In this document: one piece after another, positions 9,265-17,466 of the stretch
How the letters are laid out: each line of letters opens with the position of its first letter
Position numbering within the stretch: the stretch's first letter is position 1
From: Azophilus sp965199705
Lineage (GTDB): Bacteria > Pseudomonadota > Gammaproteobacteria > Pseudomonadales > Azotimanducaceae
Direction: 5' to 3'
DNA: 64,000 bases
NCBI GenBank assembly: GCA_965199705.1
Contig: OZ241359.1
Span: 124,001 to 188,000 of the forward strand
Made by a program: the position numbers and the translations under genes
Notes under the pieces: model-generated
What the model saw: only the letters and a program-made list of their open reading frames with translations
Told to the model about the DNA's origin: nothing
Databases searched by the model: none

Positions 9265-9315
9265 AGCCAGGAGTCTGCTGCACCACAGCCCCCCCCAGAC
9301 TCGCCAAGACTCTCG

Positions 9316-9495
9316 CTAGAACTCGTGCGTCAGCTTGATGCCCCAGGTGCGGCCCGCGGCGACGGCGCCGAACCAGAAAACGCCGACGTCCACCGACGTC
9401 GAGAGATAGTTGTCATCGTGAAAGACGTCCTTGACGTAGCCCGCGAGCTTGAAGGGCGCGCGTTCCGACACCCAGACGAACAAATCCGGGCCAGG
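9316..9495 (-). pseudogene. C-terminal relic of a TonB-dependent receptor
   Basis: A short minus-strand frame ends in KLAGYVKDVFHDDNYLSTS, then an aromatic/glycine stretch and the terminus TWGIKLTHEF. That is the usual pattern of the last two or three strands of a TonB receptor: a YVKNLFDxxY-like turn and a terminal Phe. No start codon, plug or barrel precedes it; the glpK 3' end takes its place. I read it as the remaining tail of a receptor gene whose front was lost when the glpK region was joined here. A small independent gene is less likely. Confidence 0.5.
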
Positions 9496-9496
9496 G

Positions 9497-10987
9497 TCAG
9501 TCTCCGGATTTCGCCTCGCCGGCAACGCCAGCCAGAACCTGTGCGACCGCCTGCTGCCAGCCTGCCATCAGCGTTTCGCGCCGCGCCTCGCTCATGCTTG
9601 GAACAAAGGTTTCACCGCCGCCTGGCGCAGCCGCCAGAGGCGACCCTGTGCGCCCGGCTTCTGCCAGCATTGCAGCGCCAAGCGCCGTGGTTTCGATCAC
9701 CTGCGGGCGATGCACCGGGCGATTCAGCAAATCAGCCAGGCATTGGCAGAGCCAGTTGTTGGCGACCATGCCGCCATCGACGCCAAGCCGGGAAACCATT
9801 GCGCCATCCAGAGCCATGGCTTCAAGCAACTCGACTGTCTGGAACGCGGCACTCTGCAGAGCAGCCGTTACAATCTGCTCTGCGCCGCTGTCGAGCGTCA
9901 GGCCAACCAGGGCGGCGCGCGCATTCGGCTGCCACCAGGGTGCGCCGAGGCCGGTGAAGGCCGGCACCAGATAGACCCCGCCCGAGTCGCCCGCGACCGC
10001 CTCCGCCATGTCTGCCGTCTGCTCGGCCCGCTCGATCAGGCCAAGCCGGTCACGCAACCACTTGATGGCGCTGCCAGCCACGAAGATGCTGCCTTCCAGA
10101 CCATAGGCCGGCACGCCGGCCAGACGATAGCAGAGCGTTGTGATCAGGCCGCGCTGGCTCGGCAAGGGCGTATCGCCGGTATGCAGCAGAACGAAGCAGC
10201 CGGTGCCATAGGTGCTCTTGCATTGGCCCCGGGTGGTGGCGCCCTGGCCGATCAGGGCCGCCTGCTGATCGCCGGCCATGCCGGTAATCGGGATCTCGGC
10301 CCCGAACCAGCGCTTGTCGGCAACTCCGAACAAGCCGGCGTTGTCGCACACCTCAGGCAGCAGCTCGGCTGGAATGCGGAAGTAGTCGAGCAGCTCCTGA
10401 TCCCAACACTGACGATTGATGTCGAACAGCAGCGTGCGCGAAGCGTTGGCGGCATCCGTGCGATGCGCCCTGCCGCCCGTCAGCCGCCAGAGCAGGAAAG
10501 TGTCAACCGTGCCGAAACAGATTTCCCCTGCCTCGGCCCGGCGGCGCAAGCCGGGCGTCTGATCGAGCAGCCAGGCCAGCTTGGTCGCCGAAAAATAGGG
10601 GTCCAGCAGCAATCCGGTGTTTTCCCGAACCAGGGGTTCCAGGCCGTCCGAGCGCATCCGCGCGCAGATATCGGCGGTGCGTCTGTCCTGCCAGACAATG
10701 GCGTTGTGCAGGCATTCGCCGGTGGCCCTGTCCCAGACCAGGGTGGTTTCCCGCTGATTGGTGATGCCGATGGCGTCTATTTGCCCCGACGCCTGCTGCA
10801 AGGCTTCGCGGGCCGCTTCGAGGCTGGTGCGCCAGAGCAGTTCCGGATCCTGTTCGACCCAGCCCGGTTGCGGATAGCTGCAATCGAAGGCCTGCTGGCC
10901 GACGCCGAGAATGCGTCCCGAGGGCATCTCGAACACCATGCCCCGGGAACTCGAAGTGCCTTGATCCAAGGCCAGAATCCGGCTCAT
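9497..10987 (-). CDS. glpK: Glycerol kinase
   Basis: A 496-aa FGGY-family kinase that phosphorylates glycerol to sn-glycerol-3-phosphate. The N-terminal phosphate motif RILALDQGTSSSRG, the DAIGITNQRETTLVWDRATG segment, and GDQQAALIGQ, YGTGCF and VDGGMVANNWL are all classic GlpK sequence. The start is set at the ATG before SRILALDQG; a longer frame to 11074 is low-complexity leader. No glpF, glpD or regulator is adjacent, so this is a solitary copy, next to the receptor relic. Confidence 0.95.
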   Translation of the reverse strand: MSRILALDQGTSSSRGMVFEMPSGRILGVGQQAFDCSYPQPGWVEQDPELLWRTSLEAAREALQQASGQIDAIGITNQRETTLVWDRATGECLHNAIVWQDRRTADICARMRSDGLEPLVRENTGLLLDPYFSATKLAWLLDQTPGLRRRAEAGEICFGTVDTFLLWRLTGGRAHRTDAANASRTLLFDINRQCWDQELLDYFRIPAELLPEVCDNAGLFGVADKRWFGAEIPITGMAGDQQAALIGQGATTRGQCKSTYGTGCFVLLHTGDTPLPSQRGLITTLCYRLAGVPAYGLEGSIFVAGSAIKWLRDRLGLIERAEQTADMAEAVAGDSGGVYLVPAFTGLGAPWWQPNARAALVGLTLDSGAEQIVTAALQSAAFQTVELLEAMALDGAMVSRLGVDGGMVANNWLCQCLADLLNRPVHRPQVIETTALGAAMLAEAGRTGSPLAAAPGGGETFVPSMSEARRETLMAGWQQAVAQVLAGVAGEAKSGD

Positions 10988-11069
10988 TCGCACATCCTCA
11001 GCGCTGCCTCGTTCAGCGCCCGACGGGTGTCCGCCGGCGCTTCCATCGGAGCGGTTTTCAGATATTTCC

Positions 11070-11098
11070 TTCAAGGATTATGCACAATCTGGTATAAC
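11070..11098 (+). promoter_or_regulatory. Candidate nrdAB promoter
   Basis: TTCAAG (11070-11075) and TATAAC (11093-11098) are spaced by 17 bp, a fair sigma70-like pair about 120 bp upstream of nrdA. The predicted start near 11105 lies directly ahead of the two NrdR-like boxes. Confidence 0.4.
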
Positions 11099-11114
11099 TG
11101 GATACTCTGGGGGA

Positions 11115-11130
11115 CCACATCATCTTGTGT
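11115..11130 (+). promoter_or_regulatory. NrdR box 1 (upstream)
   Basis: CCACATCATCTTGTGT matches 12 of 16 positions of the NrdR consensus acaCwAtATaTwGtgt. It is centred 32 bp from the second box, the three-helical-turn spacing known for NrdR pairs. Confidence 0.6.
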
Positions 11131-11146
11131 CTGATGCTGATGTACT

Positions 11147-11162
11147 ACCCCATATGTAGCGA
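11147..11162 (+). promoter_or_regulatory. NrdR box 2 (downstream)
   Basis: ACCCCATATGTAGCGA matches 11 of 16 consensus positions, including the central CnATATnTnG core, and is 16 bp downstream of box 1. Together the boxes predict repression of nrdAB by the NrdR ATP-cone repressor when dATP is high. Confidence 0.6.
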
Positions 11163-11216
11163 TTTTGTAGAAAATTCAATGGTCAAGGCTCAGAGTTGGA
11201 GCGCGGAGGGGACTGC

Positions 11217-14072
11217 ATGGAAAACAAGCTGACGGAATCTACCCGGTCACCCACCTTCAACAGTCCACTCTCACCCGTCGAGGCCGCTACTGCACCAGGC
11301 CGGTTGCGGGTCATCAAGCGCACAGGCGAACTGGCGCCTTACGACGATGACAAGATTGCCGTTGCCCTCACCAAGGCGTTTCTGGCCGTGGAGGGGGGCG
11401 CCGGAGCCGCCTCCCCGCGCATCCGGGATCTGGTTGGAACGCTTACAGAACAGGTTTCCCGCACCTTCGAGCGGCGCCTGCCGTCGGGCGGCACTGTGCA
11501 TATCGAAGACATTCAGGATCAGGTGGAGCTTGCGCTGATGCGTTCCGGCGAGCACCAGGTGGCCAGATCCTATGTGATCTACCGGGAACAGCGGGCCAGC
11601 ATCCGACGCGAACAGACAGGCGTTCAGGACGAGCACCGGGAAATCACGGTGGTCTGGCCGGACGGGCGCCGCGCACCACTCGACCTGGCGCGCATTCGCA
11701 CGCTGGTGGAAGAAGCCTGCGATGGTCTTGAGGACGTGAACGCCGAGCTCATCATCGACAAGAGCCTGCCGGACATGTACGACGGCATCAGTATCGGAGA
11801 CCTTGGCAAGGCGCTGCTGCACACGGCCAGAACTCTGGTCGAGGAAGAGCCGAACTACACCTATGTCACCGCCCGCCTGCTGCTCGATCAGCTACGCGCC
11901 GAGGCTCTGGAATTCCTGGACGTTCAGGCAAGCGCAGCCGAAGCCGGCGACTACTCGGCGGTTCAGTCACAGATGGGGGATCTCTATCCCCGGGCGTTCG
12001 AGCGCTTTGTCGAGCGGGGCGTCGCGCTTGAATTGCTTTCCCCGGACCTCACCCGCTTCGATCTGCCGGCGCTCGGCCAGGCCATTTGCCCGGAACGAGA
12101 CCTGCAATTCACCTATCTCGGCCTGCAAACCCTCTACGACCGCTATTTCCTGCACAGCAACGATGTGCGATTCGAGCTGCCACAGGTGTTCTTCCTGCGG
12201 GTTGCGATGGGGCTGGCCGTGCGCGAGGACGAGTCCACCAGGCGCGCCATCGAGTTCTACAACCTGCTTTCCCGATTCGACTACATGAGTTCCACGCCGA
12301 CCCTGTTCAATTCCGGCACCCTGCGCTCGCAACTCTCCTCCTGTTTCCTCACCACCGTGCCGGATCACCTGGAGGGCATCTACGGCGCCATTCGTGACAA
12401 TGCGCTGCTGTCCAAGTGGGCGGGCGGACTCGGCAACGACTGGACGCAGGTGCGGGCGCTCGGCTCCTATATCAAGGGCACGAACGGCAAGTCCCAGGGC
12501 GTGGTGCCCTTCCTGAAGGTGGTCAACGATACGGCGGTTGCGGTGAATCAGGGCGGCAAGCGCAAGGGGGCCGTGTGTTCCTATCTGGAAACCTGGCACC
12601 TGGATATCGAGGAGTTCCTGGAGCTGCGCAAGAACACCGGTGATGACCGCCGACGCACGCACGACATGAACACCGCCAACTGGATTCCCGATCTGTTCAT
12701 GAAGCGAGTCAGCGAAGACGCTGACTGGACGCTGTTTTCGCCAAACGAAACGCCGGATCTGCACGACCTCTATGGCCGCGCATTCGAAACCCGCTATCAG
12801 GCTTGCGAAGAAATGACGCGCACTGGCGAGATCACCCTGTTCAAGCGCGTCAAGGCCAAGGATCTGTGGCGCAAGATGCTGTCCATGCTGTTTGAAACCG
12901 GCCATCCCTGGATCACCTTCAAGGACCCCTGCAATCTGCGCTCGCCACAGCAACACTCCGGCGTGGTGCACTCGTCCAATCTGTGCACCGAGATCACCCT
13001 GAACACCTCGGAAGAGGAGATAGCGGTATGCAATCTCGGCAGCGTCAATCTTGCGGCGCATGTCGAGGAGGGCAAGCTCAACGCAAAGAAGCTGCGCAAG
13101 ACGGTACGCACGGCCGTGCGCATGCTCGACAACGTGATCGACATCAATTTCTATTCGGTGCCTGCGGCGCGCAATTCCAACATGCGCCACAGGCCGGTTG
13201 GCCTCGGCATCATGGGCTTTCAGGACGCCCTGTACAAGCTGCGCCTGCCCTATGGCTCGGATGAAGCAGTCGCCTTTGCCGACCATTCCATGGAGGCGGT
13301 GAGCTATTTCGCCATCGAAGCCTCCTCGCGCCTGGCCAGCAAGCGAGGCGCCTATGCCAGCTTCTCCGGCTCCCTGTGGAGCCGGGGGATTTTGCCGATC
13401 GACTCACTCAGGCATCTGCAGAACGAGCGCGGCAAGGACTGGCTGGAAGCCAACTTCGACAGCACCTTCGATTGGGACGCCCTGCGCGGCCAGGTGCAGA
13501 TCAACGGCATGCGCAATTCCAACGTGCTGGCCATTGCGCCAACCGCAACCATCGCCAACATCACCGGGGTCAGCCAGTCGATCGAGCCGACGTATCAGAA
13601 TCTGCATGTGAAATCCAACCTTTCCGGGGAGTTCACGGTGGTCAACCCCTACATGGTGCGCGACCTGAAGGCGCTCGGCATCTGGGACGAGGTCATGGTG
13701 AGTGACCTGAAGTATTTCGACGGGTCACTCAAGGCCATCGACCGGGCGCCGCCGGAACTGAAACAACTCTACGCCACTGCCTTCGAGGTCGAGCCGCGCT
13801 GGCTGGTGGACGCCGCCGCTCGGCGTCAGAAGTGGATCGATCAGTCACAGTCCCTGAACCTCTATGTCGCCGGCGCAGACGGGCGCAAGCTGGACATCAC
13901 CTACCGCATGGCCTGGCTGCGCGGCCTGAAAACCACCTACTACCTGCGCACGCTGGCGGCGACTCATACGGAAAAATCAACACTGGACAGGCGCAGTGAC
14001 CTCAACGCCGTGGCTTCCGCCAGCGGCGCTGTCTGCTCAATAGACGACCCAGACTGCGAAGCCTGTCAATAG
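11217..14072 (+). CDS. nrdA: Ribonucleoside-diphosphate reductase class Ia, alpha subunit
   Basis: The large catalytic subunit (951 aa) reduces NDPs to dNDPs. An N-terminal ATP-cone (about 25-125) is followed by a second, cone-like segment (about 140-230), as in other two-cone NrdA proteins. The catalytic domain has LRSQLSSCFL, SNLCTEITLN (thiyl Cys plus Glu) and AVCNLGSVNLA. PTATIANITGVSQSIEP follows, then the radical-path tyrosines in LKTTYYLRT. The mobile C-terminal redox pair is CEAC. The ATG at 11217 is chosen for GGAGGGG 6 nt upstream; an in-frame start 21 bp earlier has none. It is followed by nrdB after 42 bp. Confidence 0.97.
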   Translation: MENKLTESTRSPTFNSPLSPVEAATAPGRLRVIKRTGELAPYDDDKIAVALTKAFLAVEGGAGAASPRIRDLVGTLTEQVSRTFERRLPSGGTVHIEDIQDQVELALMRSGEHQVARSYVIYREQRASIRREQTGVQDEHREITVVWPDGRRAPLDLARIRTLVEEACDGLEDVNAELIIDKSLPDMYDGISIGDLGKALLHTARTLVEEEPNYTYVTARLLLDQLRAEALEFLDVQASAAEAGDYSAVQSQMGDLYPRAFERFVERGVALELLSPDLTRFDLPALGQAICPERDLQFTYLGLQTLYDRYFLHSNDVRFELPQVFFLRVAMGLAVREDESTRRAIEFYNLLSRFDYMSSTPTLFNSGTLRSQLSSCFLTTVPDHLEGIYGAIRDNALLSKWAGGLGNDWTQVRALGSYIKGTNGKSQGVVPFLKVVNDTAVAVNQGGKRKGAVCSYLETWHLDIEEFLELRKNTGDDRRRTHDMNTANWIPDLFMKRVSEDADWTLFSPNETPDLHDLYGRAFETRYQACEEMTRTGEITLFKRVKAKDLWRKMLSMLFETGHPWITFKDPCNLRSPQQHSGVVHSSNLCTEITLNTSEEEIAVCNLGSVNLAAHVEEGKLNAKKLRKTVRTAVRMLDNVIDINFYSVPAARNSNMRHRPVGLGIMGFQDALYKLRLPYGSDEAVAFADHSMEAVSYFAIEASSRLASKRGAYASFSGSLWSRGILPIDSLRHLQNERGKDWLEANFDSTFDWDALRGQVQINGMRNSNVLAIAPTATIANITGVSQSIEPTYQNLHVKSNLSGEFTVVNPYMVRDLKALGIWDEVMVSDLKYFDGSLKAIDRAPPELKQLYATAFEVEPRWLVDAAARRQKWIDQSQSLNLYVAGADGRKLDITYRMAWLRGLKTTYYLRTLAATHTEKSTLDRRSDLNAVASASGAVCSIDDPDCEACQ

Positions 14073-14114
14073 CCGCAGCCGAATCACCTGCCACGGATCA
14101 GGAGGAGGCCGATC

Positions 14115-15389
14115 ATGCTGAGTTGGGATGACTACGACGACGAGGCGCCAGCCGCACCGCCCGAGAACCCTCGCAGAAACCGGGCTGAAGACGCAGACGC
14201 GGTCAAGCCGGTAGCGGACGCGGCAGGGCAGGCCGAACCGGCGCCGCAAGACGCCGGAAACGCCGAACCTGACGCCTCTCGGCAAACGCCAGGCGACGCC
14301 CCGAGCGCCAGTGTTGTGGCCGTAGCCGATTTCGCGGCCCGAACGAATCGATCCGAGGCGCCCGAAAGCCGGGAACGGGTCACCGTGGATCAGAAGGCCA
14401 TGATCAATTGTCGGGCAGACCTCAACCAGCTTGTGCCCTTCAAGTACGACTGGGCCTGGCAGAAATATCTGAACGGCTGCGCCAACCACTGGATGCCCCA
14501 GGAAATCAACATGACGGCCGACATCGCCCTGTGGAAGGACCCGGCTGGCCTTTCCGAGGACGAGCGCATCATCGTCAAGCGCAGCCTGGGGTTCTTCTCG
14601 ACAGCGGATTCGCTGGTCGCCAACAACCTGGTGCTCGCCATCTACCGGCTCATCACCAATCCGGAGTGTCGGCAGTACTTGTTGCGTCAGGCATTCGAAG
14701 AAGCCATCCACACACATGCGTATCAGTACTGCATCGAATCGCTGGGCATGGATGAGGGCGAGATCTTCAACATGTACCACGAAGTGCCTTCCGTGGCCCG
14801 CAAGGCCTCCTGGGCCATGCAGTACACCCGCGAAATCTCGGATCCAACCTTCACCACCGGCACGCCGGAAACCGACAAGCTGCTGCTGAAGAACCTGATC
14901 GCCTACTATTGCGTGCTGGAAGGCATCTTCTTCTACTGCGGCTTTACCCAGATTCTCTCCATGGGCCGACGCAACAAGATGACCGGCACTTCGGAACAGT
15001 TTCAGTACATCCTGCGCGATGAATCCATGCACGTGAATTTCGGCATAGACGTCATCAACCAGATCAGATTGGAGAATCCGCACCTCTGGGACGCCGACAT
15101 GCAGTCCCTGGCCCGGCAGATGATCCTGGAAGGCACGGAGCTGGAGATCGACTATGCGCGCGACACCATGCCCCGAGGCATCCTCGGCATGAACGCCAAC
15201 TCGATGGCGCAATACCTGCAATTCATTGCCAATCGGCGTCTCGCGCAAATCGGGCTTGGCGAAGCCTTTCCCGGCGCCCGCAACCCCTTCCCGTGGATGA
15301 GCGAAGTGATGGACCTCAAGAAGGAAAAGAACTTCTTTGAAACCCGGGTCACGGACTACCAGACAGGCGGCGCCCTGTCGTGGGATTGA
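14115..15389 (+). CDS. nrdB: Ribonucleoside-diphosphate reductase class Ia, beta subunit
   Basis: The 424-aa radical subunit supplies the tyrosyl radical to NrdA. Metal and radical residues are present: Asp in IALWKDP, the EEAIHTHAY block (Glu, His and radical Tyr), the Glu in VLEGIFFY, and RDESMHVNF (Glu, His). The C-terminal docking tail ends GGALSWD. The protein is about 50 residues longer than E. coli NrdB because of a disordered Ala/Pro/Asp-rich N-terminal extension of about 90 residues, which itself begins MLSWDDYDDE. AGGAGGAGG lies upstream of the ATG. Confidence 0.97.
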   Translation: MLSWDDYDDEAPAAPPENPRRNRAEDADAVKPVADAAGQAEPAPQDAGNAEPDASRQTPGDAPSASVVAVADFAARTNRSEAPESRERVTVDQKAMINCRADLNQLVPFKYDWAWQKYLNGCANHWMPQEINMTADIALWKDPAGLSEDERIIVKRSLGFFSTADSLVANNLVLAIYRLITNPECRQYLLRQAFEEAIHTHAYQYCIESLGMDEGEIFNMYHEVPSVARKASWAMQYTREISDPTFTTGTPETDKLLLKNLIAYYCVLEGIFFYCGFTQILSMGRRNKMTGTSEQFQYILRDESMHVNFGIDVINQIRLENPHLWDADMQSLARQMILEGTELEIDYARDTMPRGILGMNANSMAQYLQFIANRRLAQIGLGEAFPGARNPFPWMSEVMDLKKEKNFFETRVTDYQTGGALSWD

Positions 15390-15485
15390 GTGTCCGGCAA
15401 GATTCTGGAAATGAGTCAGCGATTCGGTTTCGAAACAATCGATGGCTCGATAATCCGTTAATTCCCGGAAGGCGTTGGCCCTGGC

Positions 15486-16421
15486 ATGAGCGGAAACGTC
15501 TCCGTCCCCGAGACCGACTTGTCCCGGCAGGCGGCAGCGTCGAATAACCATTCGCCACCCCGGGTTACGCTCCGCGCCGGTGATTGCCGCGAGCTGCTGC
15601 CTGCGATGAAGGCGCGCAGCGTGCATCTGGTCGTTACCGATCCGCCCTACTTTCTGCACGGCCTCGATGCCGGCTGGCGCAAGGGTACGGGCGGGCCACG
15701 CGGCACCGGCGCCGTCGGCAGCCTGCCTGTTGGCATGAAGTTCGATCCAGGGCAAGGACGCCGCCTGCAAGAGTTCCTGGCTCCCATAGCCTGCGAGTTG
15801 CTGCGCCTGCTCAAGCCCGGGGGCTTCCTGCTGATGTTCGCGGCGCCTCGCCTGTACCATCGCGCTGCCGTTGCCGTCGAGGATGCAGGGTTCGAGATTC
15901 GCGACGCCTATGCCTGGCGGTTCACCCGACGAGCCCAGTTCAAGGCGTTCTCGATGGAACATTTCGTGAAGCGTCGCAAGGATCTGTCCGAAGACGAAAA
16001 GTCTGCGTTGATTCAGCGGCTGGCGGGGCGCAAGACACCGCAACTCCGGCCACAGTTCGAACCCATCCTCTGCGCCCAGAAGCCTCGTGAGGGCGCCTTC
16101 GTTGACAACTGGATAGCCCACGGGACCGGGCTTATAGACGCGCGCCAATCACTCACGGATCGAGTGCCGGAAACCGTCATGACGGTGGAGAAACCGGACA
16201 AGCGGCGCACCGACGGCCATCTGACGCCCAAGCCAACGGCGCTTTGCGAGCATCTGATCCGGGTGTTCTCCGACGCGGGCCAGACAGTGCTCGATCCCTT
16301 TGTCGGCAGCGGAACTACCTGTCTGGCAGCCGCACGCGCAGGACGCGAAAGCATCGGCATGGACGTCAACCCGGCCTATATCGAGACGGCGCGAAAGCGA
16401 TGCCGCTCACGCCGCCTCTGA
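15486..16421 (+). CDS. Orphan DNA adenine-N6 methyltransferase, beta class
   Basis: A 311-aa site-specific DNA methyltransferase. Motif IV TDPPYF (about residue 50) comes before the SAM-binding motif DPFVGSGTTCLAA (about 280), giving the beta-class order. DPPY favours N6-adenine over N4-cytosine modification. LTPKPTALCEHLIR before motif I and GMDVNPAYIETA after it are typical of this family. Between them is a target-recognition stretch. No restriction endonuclease gene is adjacent: nrdB lies upstream and the gld-type operon converges downstream. It is probably a solitary regulatory or phage-derived methylase; specificity cannot be read. Confidence 0.88.
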   Translation: MSGNVSVPETDLSRQAAASNNHSPPRVTLRAGDCRELLPAMKARSVHLVVTDPPYFLHGLDAGWRKGTGGPRGTGAVGSLPVGMKFDPGQGRRLQEFLAPIACELLRLLKPGGFLLMFAAPRLYHRAAVAVEDAGFEIRDAYAWRFTRRAQFKAFSMEHFVKRRKDLSEDEKSALIQRLAGRKTPQLRPQFEPILCAQKPREGAFVDNWIAHGTGLIDARQSLTDRVPETVMTVEKPDKRRTDGHLTPKPTALCEHLIRVFSDAGQTVLDPFVGSGTTCLAAARAGRESIGMDVNPAYIETARKRCRSRRL

Positions 16422-16464
16422 AGCCGTCATCCTGTCCGAGGCTGTAAAGGTCATTCCGGCCGGG

Positions 16465-17466
16465 TCAGGAGCCTGCGCCGTCTGCTTCGGGCGCTTCTGA
16501 TTCTGCATTCAATCCCGCATCTGCATCGGGTTCCTCTGACGCCGCGTCCGCGGCCTCTGCCTCTTCGGGCGCCAGGTCGGCCGCATCCTTCAGCATCTGC
16601 TCGGCAACATAGGCGGCGAGGCCGAATCGGCCAGGAAAGCGGTCGGATACCAGGCTGTACTGATCTTCGTCTGAGTTGTGATAGAGGCTCAGGCGATGGG
16701 CGCCTTCGGCATCGGTCACGATATACGTGGCTGCCAGGGCGCCAGCGTCCGAGGCGTCCGCGCCATCCGTGGCGTCTGTGTCATCTGCGGCGTCCGCGTC
16801 CAGCACACGCAAATCCCGGAAGCGTCGCGCCAGATCGGTGGCCGCGGTTTCGTTCGCCGGGCCGCCGTCCAGCTGCCAGACGCCGTCCGCCTGTTGCAAG
16901 GTCCAGGCAGCCTCCCGGCTGAGGGATTGCACATCGCCTTCTGCCGCCAGCAGAGATTTGTCGAGCCAATCCGCAGCATCCGCAGGCGCTTCGTAATTGG
17001 AGAAATCCAATGCATGGATCTCATTCTCCCCGACCAGACGGGCGTGTACCCGGCGGTAGCCAGGAGACGTGCCAAGCAGCAGGTCAGCCGCCAGATCATC
17101 GCCCGCGTACAGCGCCAACCGACGCTGGTGCTGATCTTCCGTGACCTCGAAGCGCTGGGCGCTGTCGGCGCTGGTCGCCGTCGGCCAGAGACCCTTCGCC
17201 CCGGTCAGCTTGTCGAGCACTTCCTGAACCTTGGCGGCGTCCGCGGGCAGATCCTTGTCTTCAATCCGCCAACCGTCTTCGGTGCGCGAAAGCGTTACGG
17301 AATCGGCATCGTCCGAGACCTTGAGCGCAGTGATCTCGGTCGCCTCAACGGGAATCAACGGCTCCGCCGACGAGCCGGAACGCAAGGCGTCCAGGCCGAG
17401 CATTGCCGCCAGAATCAGAAGTTGCAGCACAAGCCCGCCAGCCAGCCAGGGAATCCAGCGGCTCAC
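16465..17466 (-). CDS. DUF4340 protein of a gliding-type ABC operon
   Basis: A 333-aa membrane-anchored protein: one N-terminal transmembrane helix (about 4-30) followed by a soluble beta-rich region. The DUF4340 signatures seen are VTLSRTEDGWRI, ATSADSAQRFEV, LLLGTSPGYRRVHARL and the WLDKSLL segment. The C-terminus is a low-complexity Ala/Asp/Glu tail. GTG at 17466 overlaps the TGA of the upstream gldFG gene (GTGA), so coupling sets the start. Such proteins usually accompany GldG-type ABC components; their biochemical role is not established. Confidence 0.8.
   Translation of the reverse strand: MSRWIPWLAGGLVLQLLILAAMLGLDALRSGSSAEPLIPVEATEITALKVSDDADSVTLSRTEDGWRIEDKDLPADAAKVQEVLDKLTGAKGLWPTATSADSAQRFEVTEDQHQRRLALYAGDDLAADLLLGTSPGYRRVHARLVGENEIHALDFSNYEAPADAADWLDKSLLAAEGDVQSLSREAAWTLQQADGVWQLDGGPANETAATDLARRFRDLRVLDADAADDTDATDGADASDAGALAATYIVTDAEGAHRLSLYHNSDEDQYSLVSDRFPGRFGLAAYVAEQMLKDAADLAPEEAEAADAASEEPDADAGLNAESEAPEADGAGS

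Noticed and set aside
9449..11134. 561-aa frame antisense to glpK
   Set aside because: Shadow of glpK; no domain, start signal or motif.
14037..16148. 703-aa open frame antisense to nrdB and the methylase
   Set aside because: It lies opposite two well-supported genes, has no family motifs, and reflects the scarcity of stops in GC-rich antisense frames.
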